From Phormidium ambiguum IAM M-71 (GTDB lineage Bacteria > Cyanobacteriota > Cyanobacteriia > Cyanobacteriales > Aerosakkonemataceae), in contig NZ_MRCE01000001.1 in the NCBI RefSeq assembly GCF_001904725.1, forward strand, positions 190,928-254,927: a stretch of 64,000 bases of DNA, in the 5' to 3' direction. The position numbers and the translations under genes were made by a program. Under the pieces are notes generated by a model. It was not told the DNA's origin. It saw nothing but the letters and a program-made list of their open reading frames with translations, and searched no databases. Below are positions 18,408-28,011 of this stretch, piece after piece; the stretch's first letter is position 1; every line of letters begins with the position of its first letter.

Positions 18408-21400
18408 TCACTCTTTAGTTGGTAATTGCACAGAAAAAGTAGTCCAACCTGCTGTACTTTCTACAACAATATTGCCGTTCATTTGTTCCACTAACTTTTT
18501 AACTAAAGCTAGACCTAAACCCGTACCACCTTGTTTCCAAAGATCGGATTTTGGTACGCGATAAAACTTTTTAAATACGTTGGGTAATTCTTCAGCAGGA
18601 ATTTCTGCTTGATTTCGCACCGTAAATAAAATTGTTTCCTTAGAGGAGATATGATTTCCTACAACTAATTGTTGTCCATTTTCTATTTCTGCTGCGACTT
18701 TAGCATTATTTTCTTGTCTTATATTGAGAAGAATTTGACCACCAGAACTTGTATATTTACAAGCATTATTTAAGAGTTCAGCTACAATTCTTCCTAAACC
18801 TGCGCGATCGGTAACTAGTGGAGATAAACTACCTGCTAATTCTGTTTGCAAAATTTGCCCTCTTTCTTGAGCACGACTAATAAATGGTTCAACAATTGCT
18901 GGTAGCCATTCGGTAATATTAATGGCTTCTTCTAGAGAAATTGGATAGGATGCAGCTTCTAATCTTTGCAAGTCTAATAAATCATTAATTAGTTCAGTTT
19001 CTCGGTTACATTCTGATTGCAAAATTTGTAAGTAACGTTGTTGACGATCGCCTGGCGGGGCAATTTTCAACATTTGAATTGCCATTTTCATATTCGCCAT
19101 TGGAGTTCGCAATTCATGAGAAACTGTACTTAAAAAGTCATCTTTCAGTTGATTTAGTTTAGCTAATTCTTCAACTTGAGTTTGGGCGGCTTGGTAAAGT
19201 CTGGCTTGACGAATAGCGATCGCACATTGATTTGCTACCTGCTGTACCAAGCGAATTTCTAACTCACTAAATCCATAATCAGGAGAATTAACTAACCACA
19301 AATCCCCCAATACTCCTTGATTATCGACAATTGGACAAGCTAACATCGCTACTCGTCCTCTTTCAGGATTAATTGGAATTGAACAAAATTGAAAATATTG
19401 TTTTTGTAATAATTGATTGTGGTATAACTCTGGGAAATTTCCCATTTGTGCCACTCTACCTTTATATTGTGGCCCACAAATAACGTGCTCAAAGCAGATT
19501 GTCGATGTACCTTTTTCTAAATCATAAACAGAAGCATTGCAGGAATTCATTCCTAATCCGATCGCTAATTCTCTAACTGCTGTTTGTAAAATTTGATTTT
19601 CATCTAAGCTATCGCGGACTTTATCAGTAATCCGTTTTAAGGAAGCTTCTATTTCCAAAGCTTTTTGTAATTCCGCTGTGCGTTCATGTACTTGTAGTTC
19701 TAATTCTTCGTTCAATTGTTTGATTTGTTGATAAAGTTCCGATTGTTCGATGGCGATCGCCATTTTCAAAGCTAATTGTTGCAATGACTCTATTTCAAAC
19801 GGTTGCCAATGTCTTGGTTCCGAACAATTATGAGCGCACAACAAACCCCATAACTTATTATTAAAGACGATCGGCACAATTAAATTAGCCCTAATTTTTA
19901 ATTTTGTTAATATTTCTAAGTGACAAGGACTAAGATTTGCCGCGTAAATATCATCTGTGACTGAAACATATCCTTGTTCATATTTTTCTATATACGTAGT
20001 TTTAAAACAGTGATCTGTTAGCGGCAAGTTGATGATTGATTCGCAACTTTCTGCCACTGACTCTACAACAAATCGTCCATCACCATTTTCATCTACCTGG
20101 TAAATAGTAACTCTTTCAACTTGGAGAAAGCTGCGAACTTCTCCGACTGCTTGCCCTAAAATTTCGTCTATTTTCAAAGACTGACGAATGCGTTCATGAA
20201 TCATTCCCAACAGTCTTTCTCGTTCAGTTTGTTGACGCAGTGCTTCCTCTGCTTGCTTACGTTCTGTGATATCCTGCGCTGCGCCATAAACAACTAGCGA
20301 TTTTTCCCGATCGTCACAATAAACTGGTTGTCTATAGTCACGCAACCAACGAATTTCCCCATCTTTAGTAATAATTCGATACTCGCTAATATCCGATTGC
20401 CAGCACAACAAATTATTAATACTTGCTAAATAAGCTGACAAATCTTCTGGATGAATTAAATTCTCCCAACCTCCATTTTTTGCCATTTCTTGACAGCTAT
20501 ATCCGGTAATTCGAGTCACTGCACCCGTCATCCAGTCAATTTTTAAATTACTGTTACTATCTATTTTGGCAGCATAAGCAAAATCAGAAATTAATTCGGA
20601 AACAATGCGGTAACGATCTTCACTTTTGGCTAACTGTTCATTCGCACTTTTTCGTTCAGTTACATCACGAACTAATGCCACAACCTCATCTTCTGTACTC
20701 TTAATAATTCTCGCTTCAAAGTCACAAGTTTTGCCTTTTCTGTATAACTGATATTCAAATAATTGCATCTTGCCTGTTGTCAGAGCTTCTCTCACATTGT
20801 ATATAGCCTGTTGATATATTTTTTCTGGTAAAATTTCTGAAATCTTTTTGCCAACTATGCTACTCTCTAACAATTCTTCAGCTACTTCTTTAGCAGTTTT
20901 AAAATCTATAATCATGCCATCTTTGTTAATACAAAACATGGCATCTGGGATAGCATTAAACAGAATATTTGTAGTTGTTTCACTATGTTGCAATGCTTCT
21001 TTTACTTGATGGCGTTCTGTAGCATCAATATACACTCCTACAAAACCCGTAACTTTGCCTGCCCGATCTTTAATTGAGGAAATAGTTACTTCTATCCAAA
21101 TCTTATTACCATCGCGTTTGCAAGCAAAAAATTCTCCCTTCCAAGAACCAATTCTGATTAAATGCTCGTTTATTTCTTGTGCTTTCTGTTCTGTATCTTC
21201 TGCTAATGTAAATTCATATACATTTTTTCCCTTAACTTCTGCTGCACTCCACTGATAAAGAATTTCTGCATAATGGTTCCAATAAGTAATTCTGCTTTCT
21301 AGATCTGTGGCAATAACAGCGCAATTAATATGTTCTAGTAACGATGCACCAAAACTGTTATCCATTTCTGCTAGGGACTGTTTTTGTCCTCCCAATAAAA

Positions 21401-21473
21401 CAGGTAAGGCTGCTTGCTCAACTGGATGAGCTAAGCAATTTTCATATAAGCTATTAATTCTTTGTGATTCCAT
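18408..21473 (-). CDS. PAS/GAF sensor histidine kinase with probable DXCF cyanobacteriochrome domain
   Basis: A 1021-residue soluble sensor kinase. Three PAS domains (about 35-155, 165-275, 285-410) precede GAF1 (425-580), GAF2 (615-758), HisKA with SHELRTPMANMK (His786) and a HATPase with NNACKY and GGTGLGLAL. GAF1 has the landmarks of a cyanobacteriochrome: DHCF (487-490) matching the DXCF motif, Cys517-His518 in SPCHLEIL, RANLIVPI, LWGLLCAHNC and PRHW. The 28-residue gap between Cys489 and Cys517 equals that recalled for the two bilin-linked cysteines of TePixJ. GAF2 lacks these residues. The likely role is blue/green light-responsive phosphotransfer. No receiver gene adjoins it. Confidence 0.9.
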   Translation of the reverse strand: MESQRINSLYENCLAHPVEQAALPVLLGGQKQSLAEMDNSFGASLLEHINCAVIATDLESRITYWNHYAEILYQWSAAEVKGKNVYEFTLAEDTEQKAQEINEHLIRIGSWKGEFFACKRDGNKIWIEVTISSIKDRAGKVTGFVGVYIDATERHQVKEALQHSETTTNILFNAIPDAMFCINKDGMIIDFKTAKEVAEELLESSIVGKKISEILPEKIYQQAIYNVREALTTGKMQLFEYQLYRKGKTCDFEARIIKSTEDEVVALVRDVTERKSANEQLAKSEDRYRIVSELISDFAYAAKIDSNSNLKIDWMTGAVTRITGYSCQEMAKNGGWENLIHPEDLSAYLASINNLLCWQSDISEYRIITKDGEIRWLRDYRQPVYCDDREKSLVVYGAAQDITERKQAEEALRQQTERERLLGMIHERIRQSLKIDEILGQAVGEVRSFLQVERVTIYQVDENGDGRFVVESVAESCESIINLPLTDHCFKTTYIEKYEQGYVSVTDDIYAANLSPCHLEILTKLKIRANLIVPIVFNNKLWGLLCAHNCSEPRHWQPFEIESLQQLALKMAIAIEQSELYQQIKQLNEELELQVHERTAELQKALEIEASLKRITDKVRDSLDENQILQTAVRELAIGLGMNSCNASVYDLEKGTSTICFEHVICGPQYKGRVAQMGNFPELYHNQLLQKQYFQFCSIPINPERGRVAMLACPIVDNQGVLGDLWLVNSPDYGFSELEIRLVQQVANQCAIAIRQARLYQAAQTQVEELAKLNQLKDDFLSTVSHELRTPMANMKMAIQMLKIAPPGDRQQRYLQILQSECNRETELINDLLDLQRLEAASYPISLEEAINITEWLPAIVEPFISRAQERGQILQTELAGSLSPLVTDRAGLGRIVAELLNNACKYTSSGGQILLNIRQENNAKVAAEIENGQQLVVGNHISSKETILFTVRNQAEIPAEELPNVFKKFYRVPKSDLWKQGGTGLGLALVKKLVEQMNGNIVVESTAGWTTFSVQLPTKE

Positions 21474-21905
21474 ATTTCAATATCTTGTCTCCTGATTGAG
21501 ATATCTCTTTTAAGAGTGCCATCAAATCAGAATAGACCTAATGATAATAGAAATGTTAGCATTTCCCTAATATGCGTCTATTGGATGACACTTGATTTTA
21601 CTGTGGTCAATGGTAACTTCATTGAAAAAGGCTAAAGGTTAGTTGCTAGAGGTTACTCCCTGCTATTCATTTTAAGTGGCAAACAGCTTTGGGTGAGCAG
21701 AAGAGCTAGGTTAAGAATTTTTATCTACTAAACAACTTACAGCCAAATTTAACGTATTTATTCAGAGATTTTTCTAACCTTCACTGATATCACCTGATTT
21801 ATGAGGCTGTATTCTGGTTTTCAGTACTAACTCTTTCTAGGTTTCTAGCATAAGTTCTGTGCTACATAAGTTATATTAAAAAATGTAAAGAAAAATTTCA
21901 GAAAC
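21474..21905. other. Intergenic region between divergent genes
   Basis: About 430 bp between the leftward histidine kinase and the rightward HEAT-repeat gene, so both promoters should lie here. No open frame, RNA gene or strong palindrome stands out. Confidence 0.5.
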
Positions 21906-22571
21906 ATGAGTAATTTTAGGTTAGAAGACATTTCTGCTCAGCTTGAGAGTGATTCTTCGCGCGATCGAATGCTCGCTTTAGCATCTTTACGCGACGTACC
22001 AGCGATCGAAGCAGTACCATTAATAAAAAAAGTTTTGGATGATGAGAATTTGCAAATTCGCTCAATGGCAGTGTTTGCTTTAGGGATCAAGCAAACAGAT
22101 GAATGTTACCCAATACTGGTAAAAATACTAGAGAACGATCCAGACTACGGAATTCGTGCCGATGCTGCGGGTGCGTTAGGTTATTTGGAAGATCTCAGAG
22201 CGTTTGAACCGCTTTCCCGTGCTTTTTATGAAGACACAGATTGGTTAGTTCGGTTTAGTGCGGCGGTAGCTTTAGGAAACTTGAAAGACCTACGAGCTTA
22301 CGAAATTTTAGTTCAGGCGCTAGAATCTGACGAAGTGGTATTGCAGCAAGCTGCGATCGCAGCTTTAGGGGAAATCAAAGCTACACAAGCAGTCGATCGA
22401 ATTTTGCAATTTGCTCAATCTCCAGATTGGTTGGTGCGACAAAGATTAGCTGAAGCATTAGGACATCTTCCCCATCCTAAGACCATTCCCGCACTAAAAT
22501 ATCTGGAAAAAGACAATCATTCCCAGGTTTCCCAAGCTGCTACTATTTCTCTGCAAAGGCTAGCAGAGTAA
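21906..22571 (+). CDS. HEAT-repeat protein, NblB/CpcE-like
   Basis: A 221-residue protein made almost entirely of HEAT/PBS-lyase repeats (about six, each near 31 residues, with recurring A-A-x-A-L-G-x-L cores). Length and repeat pattern fit NblB, needed for phycobilisome breakdown under nutrient stress, and the related lyase subunits CpcE/CpcF. No catalytic motif separates the two. The downstream CpcS/CpeS-type gene 155 bp away on the same strand supports a phycobiliprotein role. Confidence 0.75.
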   Translation: MSNFRLEDISAQLESDSSRDRMLALASLRDVPAIEAVPLIKKVLDDENLQIRSMAVFALGIKQTDECYPILVKILENDPDYGIRADAAGALGYLEDLRAFEPLSRAFYEDTDWLVRFSAAVALGNLKDLRAYEILVQALESDEVVLQQAAIAALGEIKATQAVDRILQFAQSPDWLVRQRLAEALGHLPHPKTIPALKYLEKDNHSQVSQAATISLQRLAE

Positions 22572-22726
22572 AAAGTCTCCGAGACAGAAACGCACAAGGA
22601 AATTCCCCTTGTTCCCACTGCCAAACTCCGGGTTTTTCATCTTAAATATCACAGACCCATTTTTGGCAAAACAAATCGCTTAAGATTAACATTATCAGGT
22701 CAAAAACGCGCAAGTTAATTTGATTC

Positions 22727-23287
22727 ATGGACATTAAAGAATTCTTTGAAATGAGTGCGGGTAAATGGTTTTCTCAACGCACCAGTCATCACTTAGCATT
22801 TAAACAATCAGAAAGTGGCAAATCAGACATCAGAATTGAAATGCTACCAGCCAACGATCCAGAAGTGCTCAAGCTATGTCAAGAGTATGAGATTGACCCT
22901 AATTTATGTTGGGGTGGTGCCAGAGTCAGTTGGGACGGCACAATGGAATGGGATCAAGAAAAACATACTGGTTCTTCTGTTTTAGTGCCAATTCCCGATC
23001 CTGACAAACCGGGTGAAGGCAAATTATTGCGCGATGTTGGGTACGCGGAAAAAGCTGGAGTTGCTGGACGCTACATTATGGGTAGTGATGGTGCAATGAC
23101 GCTAATTACTGAGTACGAAACTATGTACTCGGAAGAACGTATTTGGTTTGCTAGCCCTAACTTACGCCTTCGCACTAGTACTTTAAAACGCTTTGGCGGC
23201 TTCAGTATGGCTTCTTTTTGCTCAGAAATTCGCATGGGTGTTACTACTCCTGCTGCTGCTGCTAATGCGGCAGAAGTGAAGAGTTAG
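22727..23287 (+). CDS. cpcS: Phycobiliprotein lyase, CpcS/CpeS family
   Basis: A 186-residue lipocalin-fold chromophore lyase. It begins [20 protein letters not shown], with the GKW(F/I)SQRTxHH family signature, and has the [14 protein letters not shown] strand region and the [14 protein letters not shown] strand near the C-terminus. The family attaches bilins, typically phycocyanobilin, to the conserved beta-84 cysteine of phycocyanin and allophycocyanin. The exact subtype (CpcS-I, CpcS-III or CpeS) cannot be fixed here. The Ala-rich tail is not conserved in the family. Confidence 0.88.
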   Translation: MDIKEFFEMSAGKWFSQRTSHHLAFKQSESGKSDIRIEMLPANDPEVLKLCQEYEIDPNLCWGGARVSWDGTMEWDQEKHTGSSVLVPIPDPDKPGEGKLLRDVGYAEKAGVAGRYIMGSDGAMTLITEYETMYSEERIWFASPNLRLRTSTLKRFGGFSMASFCSEIRMGVTTPAAAANAAEVKS

Positions 23288-23483
23288 AAAACAGGCAGGG
23301 AGGCAGGGCTAATTCATTGTTATTAAACAAAATTTAAGCGATGGGGAGATGGAGAAGTGGGGGAAAGAGATATTAGATGATTTTTCCTTTGTTTGCCTGA
23401 CCTTGGTAGATGTCCAACCTGGTGAAATAAATTTCTTTATCCACGATGAATTAGTCCTGCCTCCTTGTTTTCTTGCCTTTGCT

Positions 23484-24212
23484 TCAAATTTGCTGCTGTT
23501 GCTGATTGATTAGTTCTTGATGTTGAAGGGCTAGGGCTTTGAGTTTGGTGAATAAGTCGGGGAAGGGGTGGGCTTTGGTAGAGCGATCGCCATAATTAGA
23601 ATAAGTAGTAGGATGTTCAGTAGCAGAAATCTCTTCCTCCTCTGCGATCATGTTTTGGTACTCTTCATCGAAACTGATAGCTGGTGATGACAAGTCTGGT
23701 GATACAAGTTCTGTTAAGTTGGCTTGTGTTTCTTGGGGTTCTATAGGCGGGAGACTTGGTTTTGTTGCAGGTGGGGTAGGCTGAGAAAATACCTCAAAAG
23801 TTTGAGAAGCAATGTCATATTGTTCCGTTGCTGTTAACTCGGAATCAGAATAGGGAGGTTGGGAAGCAGCGGTATTGGAGATCCCCGTAGTGAACATCTG
23901 TGTGAGTTCTGCGGGTAACTTGCTGCAAATTAAGGTTTCAAATTCATAGTTGAAATGATAAAGTGCTTGATTGCGCCTTTGCCAAATCATTAATATTTGC
24001 TCTACGGAAACGGCTTTGTAGCGTCCTTGGTAAAGTGCTTCAATTACTGCTAGACGCAACCAATTACCGGGATAATGGTTCAACCAGCTTTCCACTAACT
24101 CGCAGGCTTGGTAGCCTCTTAAGTCAAAATAGTAGTTAGCCAACAGCCAAGCTGCTACTTTTGCTGCTGCGTCATTGTTAATTCCTATAGAGCTTTTGCC
24201 TTGTTCGCTCAT
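23484..24212 (-). CDS. Conserved hypothetical cyanobacterial protein
   Basis: A 242-residue protein with no recognised domain. Residues 1-105 are helical and ordered (AAKVAAWLLANYYF, ACELVESWLNHYPGNWLR, EALYQGRYKAVSVEQIL). Residues 106-215 are acidic and rich in Ser, Thr, Pro and Glu, probably disordered. A Gln-rich helix ends the protein. No membrane span or signal peptide is seen. It is divergent from the ABC transporter operon, with 156 bp between starts. Confidence 0.7.
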   Translation of the reverse strand: MSEQGKSSIGINNDAAAKVAAWLLANYYFDLRGYQACELVESWLNHYPGNWLRLAVIEALYQGRYKAVSVEQILMIWQRRNQALYHFNYEFETLICSKLPAELTQMFTTGISNTAASQPPYSDSELTATEQYDIASQTFEVFSQPTPPATKPSLPPIEPQETQANLTELVSPDLSSPAISFDEEYQNMIAEEEEISATEHPTTYSNYGDRSTKAHPFPDLFTKLKALALQHQELINQQQQQI

Positions 24213-24368
24213 TAGCTATTAGTTTAGTTAGGTTTAGTTAGGAAACAAATCAGGTTGGAGAATAAGAGGATATGTGATCGTTGTACAATGCTCAAGCTGT
24301 TTTTAGTTTATTTTGTGCAACCGATTGTTAGTGTAAACGGGATTGGCAATTTTCTGGAGTCAGGTTAA

Positions 24369-25514
24369 ATGATTGAAGTGGAGAATTTAACCAAAATCTA
24401 TGGTGCATCCCCAGCGATACAGGATGTTTCCTTCGCGGTGGAACCTGGGGAAATCGTGGGGTTTTTGGGGCCAAATGGAGCCGGAAAAACCACTACAATG
24501 CGAATTTTGGCGGGTTATCTACCTGCGACGAGTGGTACGGCGAGGATTGCGGGCTATGATGTCCATGAGGATTCGATGGCGGTGCGGCAAAGGATTGGTT
24601 ATTTGCCGGAGTTACCGCCGCTGTATCCTGATATGACGGTGGAGGGGTTTCTTTATTTTGTGTCACGGATTAAGGGTGTTTCTGCTGGCGATCGCGCTGA
24701 TAAAGTAAATTCAGCCCTGAAACGTTGCAATCTGGAAGAAAAGCGCCAGGTTCTCATTCGTAAGCTTTCTAAGGGTTTTCGCCAAAGGGTAGGGATTGCT
24801 CAAGCGATCGTTCATGACCCACCTGCGATAATTTTAGACGAACCAACCGTTGGTTTAGATCCCCGGCAAATTATCGAAATGCGGAATTTAATTAAAAGTT
24901 TGGCGGGAAGTCACACAATTATTCTTTCTACCCACATTTTGCCGGAAGTAAGTATGACTTGCAGCCGCGTCACAATTATTAATCGCGGTAAAATTGTCGC
25001 CATTAATACCCCGGAAAATTTAGAAGCGAATTTAGTTGGTGGTACTGGTTACGAGTTAGAAATTGCAGGAGATTCGGAGGAAATTTTACAAAAGTTGCGC
25101 TTGCTTACGGGAGTAAGTTTGGTAGAATCTGTGCCAGTAAGTAATGGTATCTTTTTACCAGAAAATCACGGTCTTTATCGCGTAGTTTCAGAACCAGGAG
25201 TGGAACTTGGAAAGGAAATTACCGCAGTTTTAGTTGCATCTGATTTGGGTTTGTATGAAATGCGTCGCACTCGCGCCAGCTTGGAAGAAGTTTTCTTGAA
25301 ATTAACAACTACCGAGAAAATAGATACTGCTGAAATTAAGCGCGAATCCGCAGAAAATCCAGAATTAGAAACTCAGGAAGGCGTTCCAGATTTAGGGGCA
25401 CAAGATCGGGTAAATTATTCATCAGTAGTGAGTGAATTAGAATCAGAGAATCCTGAAGTTTCTGAATCAGAAACAGTGGCAGAAGAGGTAGAAAAAAAGG
25501 AGGAAGAAAGTTAA
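24369..25514 (+). CDS. ABC-2 type transporter ATP-binding protein
   Basis: A 381-residue ABC ATPase: Walker A GPNGAGKTTT (about 34-43), the signature LSKGFRQRVG, Walker B IILDEPTVGLDP and the switch His in ILSTHIL. The last 55 residues form an acidic Glu-rich tail not normal for the family. It is most like ATPases partnered with ABC-2 permeases and GldG-like proteins (the gliding-motility Gld type). It is first of four tandem genes; the permease ATG directly follows this stop with no gap, so translation is coupled. Confidence 0.92.
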   Translation: MIEVENLTKIYGASPAIQDVSFAVEPGEIVGFLGPNGAGKTTTMRILAGYLPATSGTARIAGYDVHEDSMAVRQRIGYLPELPPLYPDMTVEGFLYFVSRIKGVSAGDRADKVNSALKRCNLEEKRQVLIRKLSKGFRQRVGIAQAIVHDPPAIILDEPTVGLDPRQIIEMRNLIKSLAGSHTIILSTHILPEVSMTCSRVTIINRGKIVAINTPENLEANLVGGTGYELEIAGDSEEILQKLRLLTGVSLVESVPVSNGIFLPENHGLYRVVSEPGVELGKEITAVLVASDLGLYEMRRTRASLEEVFLKLTTTEKIDTAEIKRESAENPELETQEGVPDLGAQDRVNYSSVVSELESENPEVSESETVAEEVEKKEEES

Positions 25515-26324
25515 ATGCAGGTGATTTTGGCTAACATTTTGGCTATTTATCGCAGAGAATTACAAAGTTACTTTGCTTCGCCTTTGGCATACGCGATCGC
25601 CTGTGTGTTCTGGATTATTTCTGGACTATTCTTTGTTTATATTCTCCTCGATCCCCAACAAGGTTTAATTGCTCAAGTTGCTATTCGTGACCAACAATTA
25701 GCTAATTCTGCACCACCTGTAGATTTGCCTTACACTTTTCAACAGTTATTTTTGGGAAATGTGATGAGTTCCTTGGCGTTGTTTGTTTTACCAATGCTTT
25801 CAATGGGACTTTATGCCGAAGAACGCAAACGGGGTACTTTGGAATTATTGGCAACTTCACCGATTACTAATTGGTCGGTAGCGGTGGGAAAATTGTTAGG
25901 CGCACTGACATTTTTTATTTTTATGATTTCGCCTTTGTTGCTGTATGAAGCGATCGCTTTTAGCAGTTCTACTCCTCCCGTTCAACCAATTGTTCCCCTA
26001 ATGGGATTTTTGGCGTTAATCTTACTCGCGGCAAGTATTTTGTCTTTGGGAATGTTTATTTCGTCTCTGACAGATAGTACTTTATTAGCGGCGGTTTTTA
26101 CCTTTGTTTTGATTATGTCTTTGTGGATTTTGGACTTAATTGGTAAAAGTATTAGTGGGCCGATCGGAGCAATTTTTACCCATCTATCTTTATTGAAGCA
26201 TTTTAGTAACTTAGTCCAAGGAATGTTTGATACTAGCAGCTTAATTTTATTTGCTAGTTACATTATCTTAGGTGTGTTTTTAACTGCCCAATCAGTAGAT
26301 ACATTCCGCTTCCAAAGATCGTAA
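25515..26324 (+). CDS. ABC-2 type permease
   Basis: A 269-residue integral membrane protein with about six hydrophobic segments. MYAEERKRGTLELLATSPIT-like residues (ERKRGTLELL) mark the ABC-2 permease signature, and YRRELQSYFASPLAY is a typical amphipathic N-terminus. It would form the channel for the ATPase encoded just upstream. The substrate is unknown. The downstream gene encodes a GldG-like subunit. Confidence 0.9.
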   Translation: MQVILANILAIYRRELQSYFASPLAYAIACVFWIISGLFFVYILLDPQQGLIAQVAIRDQQLANSAPPVDLPYTFQQLFLGNVMSSLALFVLPMLSMGLYAEERKRGTLELLATSPITNWSVAVGKLLGALTFFIFMISPLLLYEAIAFSSSTPPVQPIVPLMGFLALILLAASILSLGMFISSLTDSTLLAAVFTFVLIMSLWILDLIGKSISGPIGAIFTHLSLLKHFSNLVQGMFDTSSLILFASYIILGVFLTAQSVDTFRFQRS

Positions 26325-26369
26325 AAATTAAAGAGTAAAAATTATCCAATTTACCAAGACTAGCAGCAA

Positions 26370-27974
26370 ATGAAAACCTTCAAATTCAGTAAGAAGTATA
26401 CCAAATACCTTTGGGTGGTCGGGTTATTCCTGCTATTTATGGGTTTGTCAGCTATGGCAGTAATTGGCAAATGGGAACCCATAAGTTTAGGATTAATCAT
26501 TACCGGAATTGTCGCCATTAGTATTTGGTTAATATTGCAAGGAAACAACGATCTGACTTCACCAGTACAATCATTTTGGGGTAAACGTTCTACCCAAGCA
26601 GGAACTAATGCTGCATTTGCAATGTTAGCCTTTATAGTAATTTTGGGGTTAATTAATTTTTTGGGAACTCGCTACAATTATCGATTAGATTTAACCGAAA
26701 ATAACTTATTTACCCTATCGCCAGCAAGTCAACAATTAGTTAGGAATTTGAACAGTCCTGTAAAGTTGTGGATTTTTGACCAAACTCAATATCCCCAAGA
26801 TAAAGAATTGTTGGAAAATTATAGCCGTCAAGGAACGAATTTTAGCTTTGAATATGTCGATCCAAATAGTAACCTTGGACTAGCGAGAAAGTTTGGCGTA
26901 AAAGATTCAGGTGAAGTTTATTTAGAATCAGGTGAAAAGCGGCAATTTCTCCAAAAAGTGAGAGAAGGGGAACCGCTATCAGAACAAACAATAACGAATG
27001 CTATTCAACAAATTAAAAGCGATCGCACAGCAAAAGTCTACTTTTTACAAGGTCATGGAGAAAGGTCTTTAGAAACTACTGAAGGTGGTTTGTCTGAGGC
27101 GGTACAAAGTTTAAAAGATAAGAATTTTCAAGTTGAACCTTTAAAATTAGCAGAAAATAAAGAAATCCCCCAAGATGCGGCTTTAATTGTGATAGCAGCA
27201 CCAAAACAACCACTTTTTGAAGCAGAAGTAACAACTTTAAAAGAGTATCAAAAACGTGGGGGAAATATCCTGGTAACTGTTGAGCAAAAAACTAATGCTA
27301 AGGGTTTAGAACCAATTTTACAAGATTGGGGAATTGCAATTGACGATCGCATAGTAGTTAATGCTTCTGAGTTTCAAGTTAGAGGTTTAGGCCCAACAGC
27401 TGCTTTAGTTACTAGTTATGGTAATCACCCAATTACCCAAGATTTTCAAAATCGCTATTCATTCTATCCCTCAGCTAGAGCAATTGATGTAGTCAAAGAT
27501 ATCGAAAATGTAAAATCAACACCTTTACTGTTAACTTCTGAACAAACTTGGGCAGAAAGTAACTTAGATCAAATAGAATTTAATGCAGAAAGCGATCGAC
27601 AAGGGCCATTAATTTTAGGTATTGCTTTATCTAAACCAATTGAATCCGCAACACTTCCATCTTCTTCAACTCCAAATCAAGAAAACAAATTGAATAAACC
27701 GAATCAAGAAAGTCGCATGGTAGTATTAGGAAATACTGACTTTGCTACTAATGGTTTGTTTTCTCAACAAATCAATGGTGATGTATTTTTAAACTCGATC
27801 AGTTGGCTAAGTCAACAAGACGATCGATTACTTTCTATTAGTCCCAAAGAACAAAAAAATCGCCGGATTAATATGACATTTTTCCAAGCTAGCTTGTTAG
27901 CTTGGTTAGCAATAATCATTGTTCCCTTATTAGGGTTGCTAACGGCTGTTTTTCTGTGGTGGCGGCGACGCTAG
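26370..27974 (+). CDS. GldG-family ABC-type auxiliary protein
   Basis: A 534-residue protein with two N-terminal transmembrane helices (about 13-31 and 35-52), a third at 75-95, a large extracytoplasmic GldG/DUF4350-like region (LTENNLFTLSPASQQLVRNL, VYFLQGHGERSLE, GGNILVTVEQ) and a C-terminal helix (about 510-530) followed by Arg residues. This matches GldG-type partners of ABC-2 transporters. In Bacteroidetes GldAFG is tied to gliding; in cyanobacteria the role is not established. It is third in the operon. Confidence 0.88.
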   Translation: MKTFKFSKKYTKYLWVVGLFLLFMGLSAMAVIGKWEPISLGLIITGIVAISIWLILQGNNDLTSPVQSFWGKRSTQAGTNAAFAMLAFIVILGLINFLGTRYNYRLDLTENNLFTLSPASQQLVRNLNSPVKLWIFDQTQYPQDKELLENYSRQGTNFSFEYVDPNSNLGLARKFGVKDSGEVYLESGEKRQFLQKVREGEPLSEQTITNAIQQIKSDRTAKVYFLQGHGERSLETTEGGLSEAVQSLKDKNFQVEPLKLAENKEIPQDAALIVIAAPKQPLFEAEVTTLKEYQKRGGNILVTVEQKTNAKGLEPILQDWGIAIDDRIVVNASEFQVRGLGPTAALVTSYGNHPITQDFQNRYSFYPSARAIDVVKDIENVKSTPLLLTSEQTWAESNLDQIEFNAESDRQGPLILGIALSKPIESATLPSSSTPNQENKLNKPNQESRMVVLGNTDFATNGLFSQQINGDVFLNSISWLSQQDDRLLSISPKEQKNRRINMTFFQASLLAWLAIIIVPLLGLLTAVFLWWRRR

Positions 27975-28011
27975 ATTTTATAAACATCAAAAATAAGGAG
28001 AAAGATATAGA

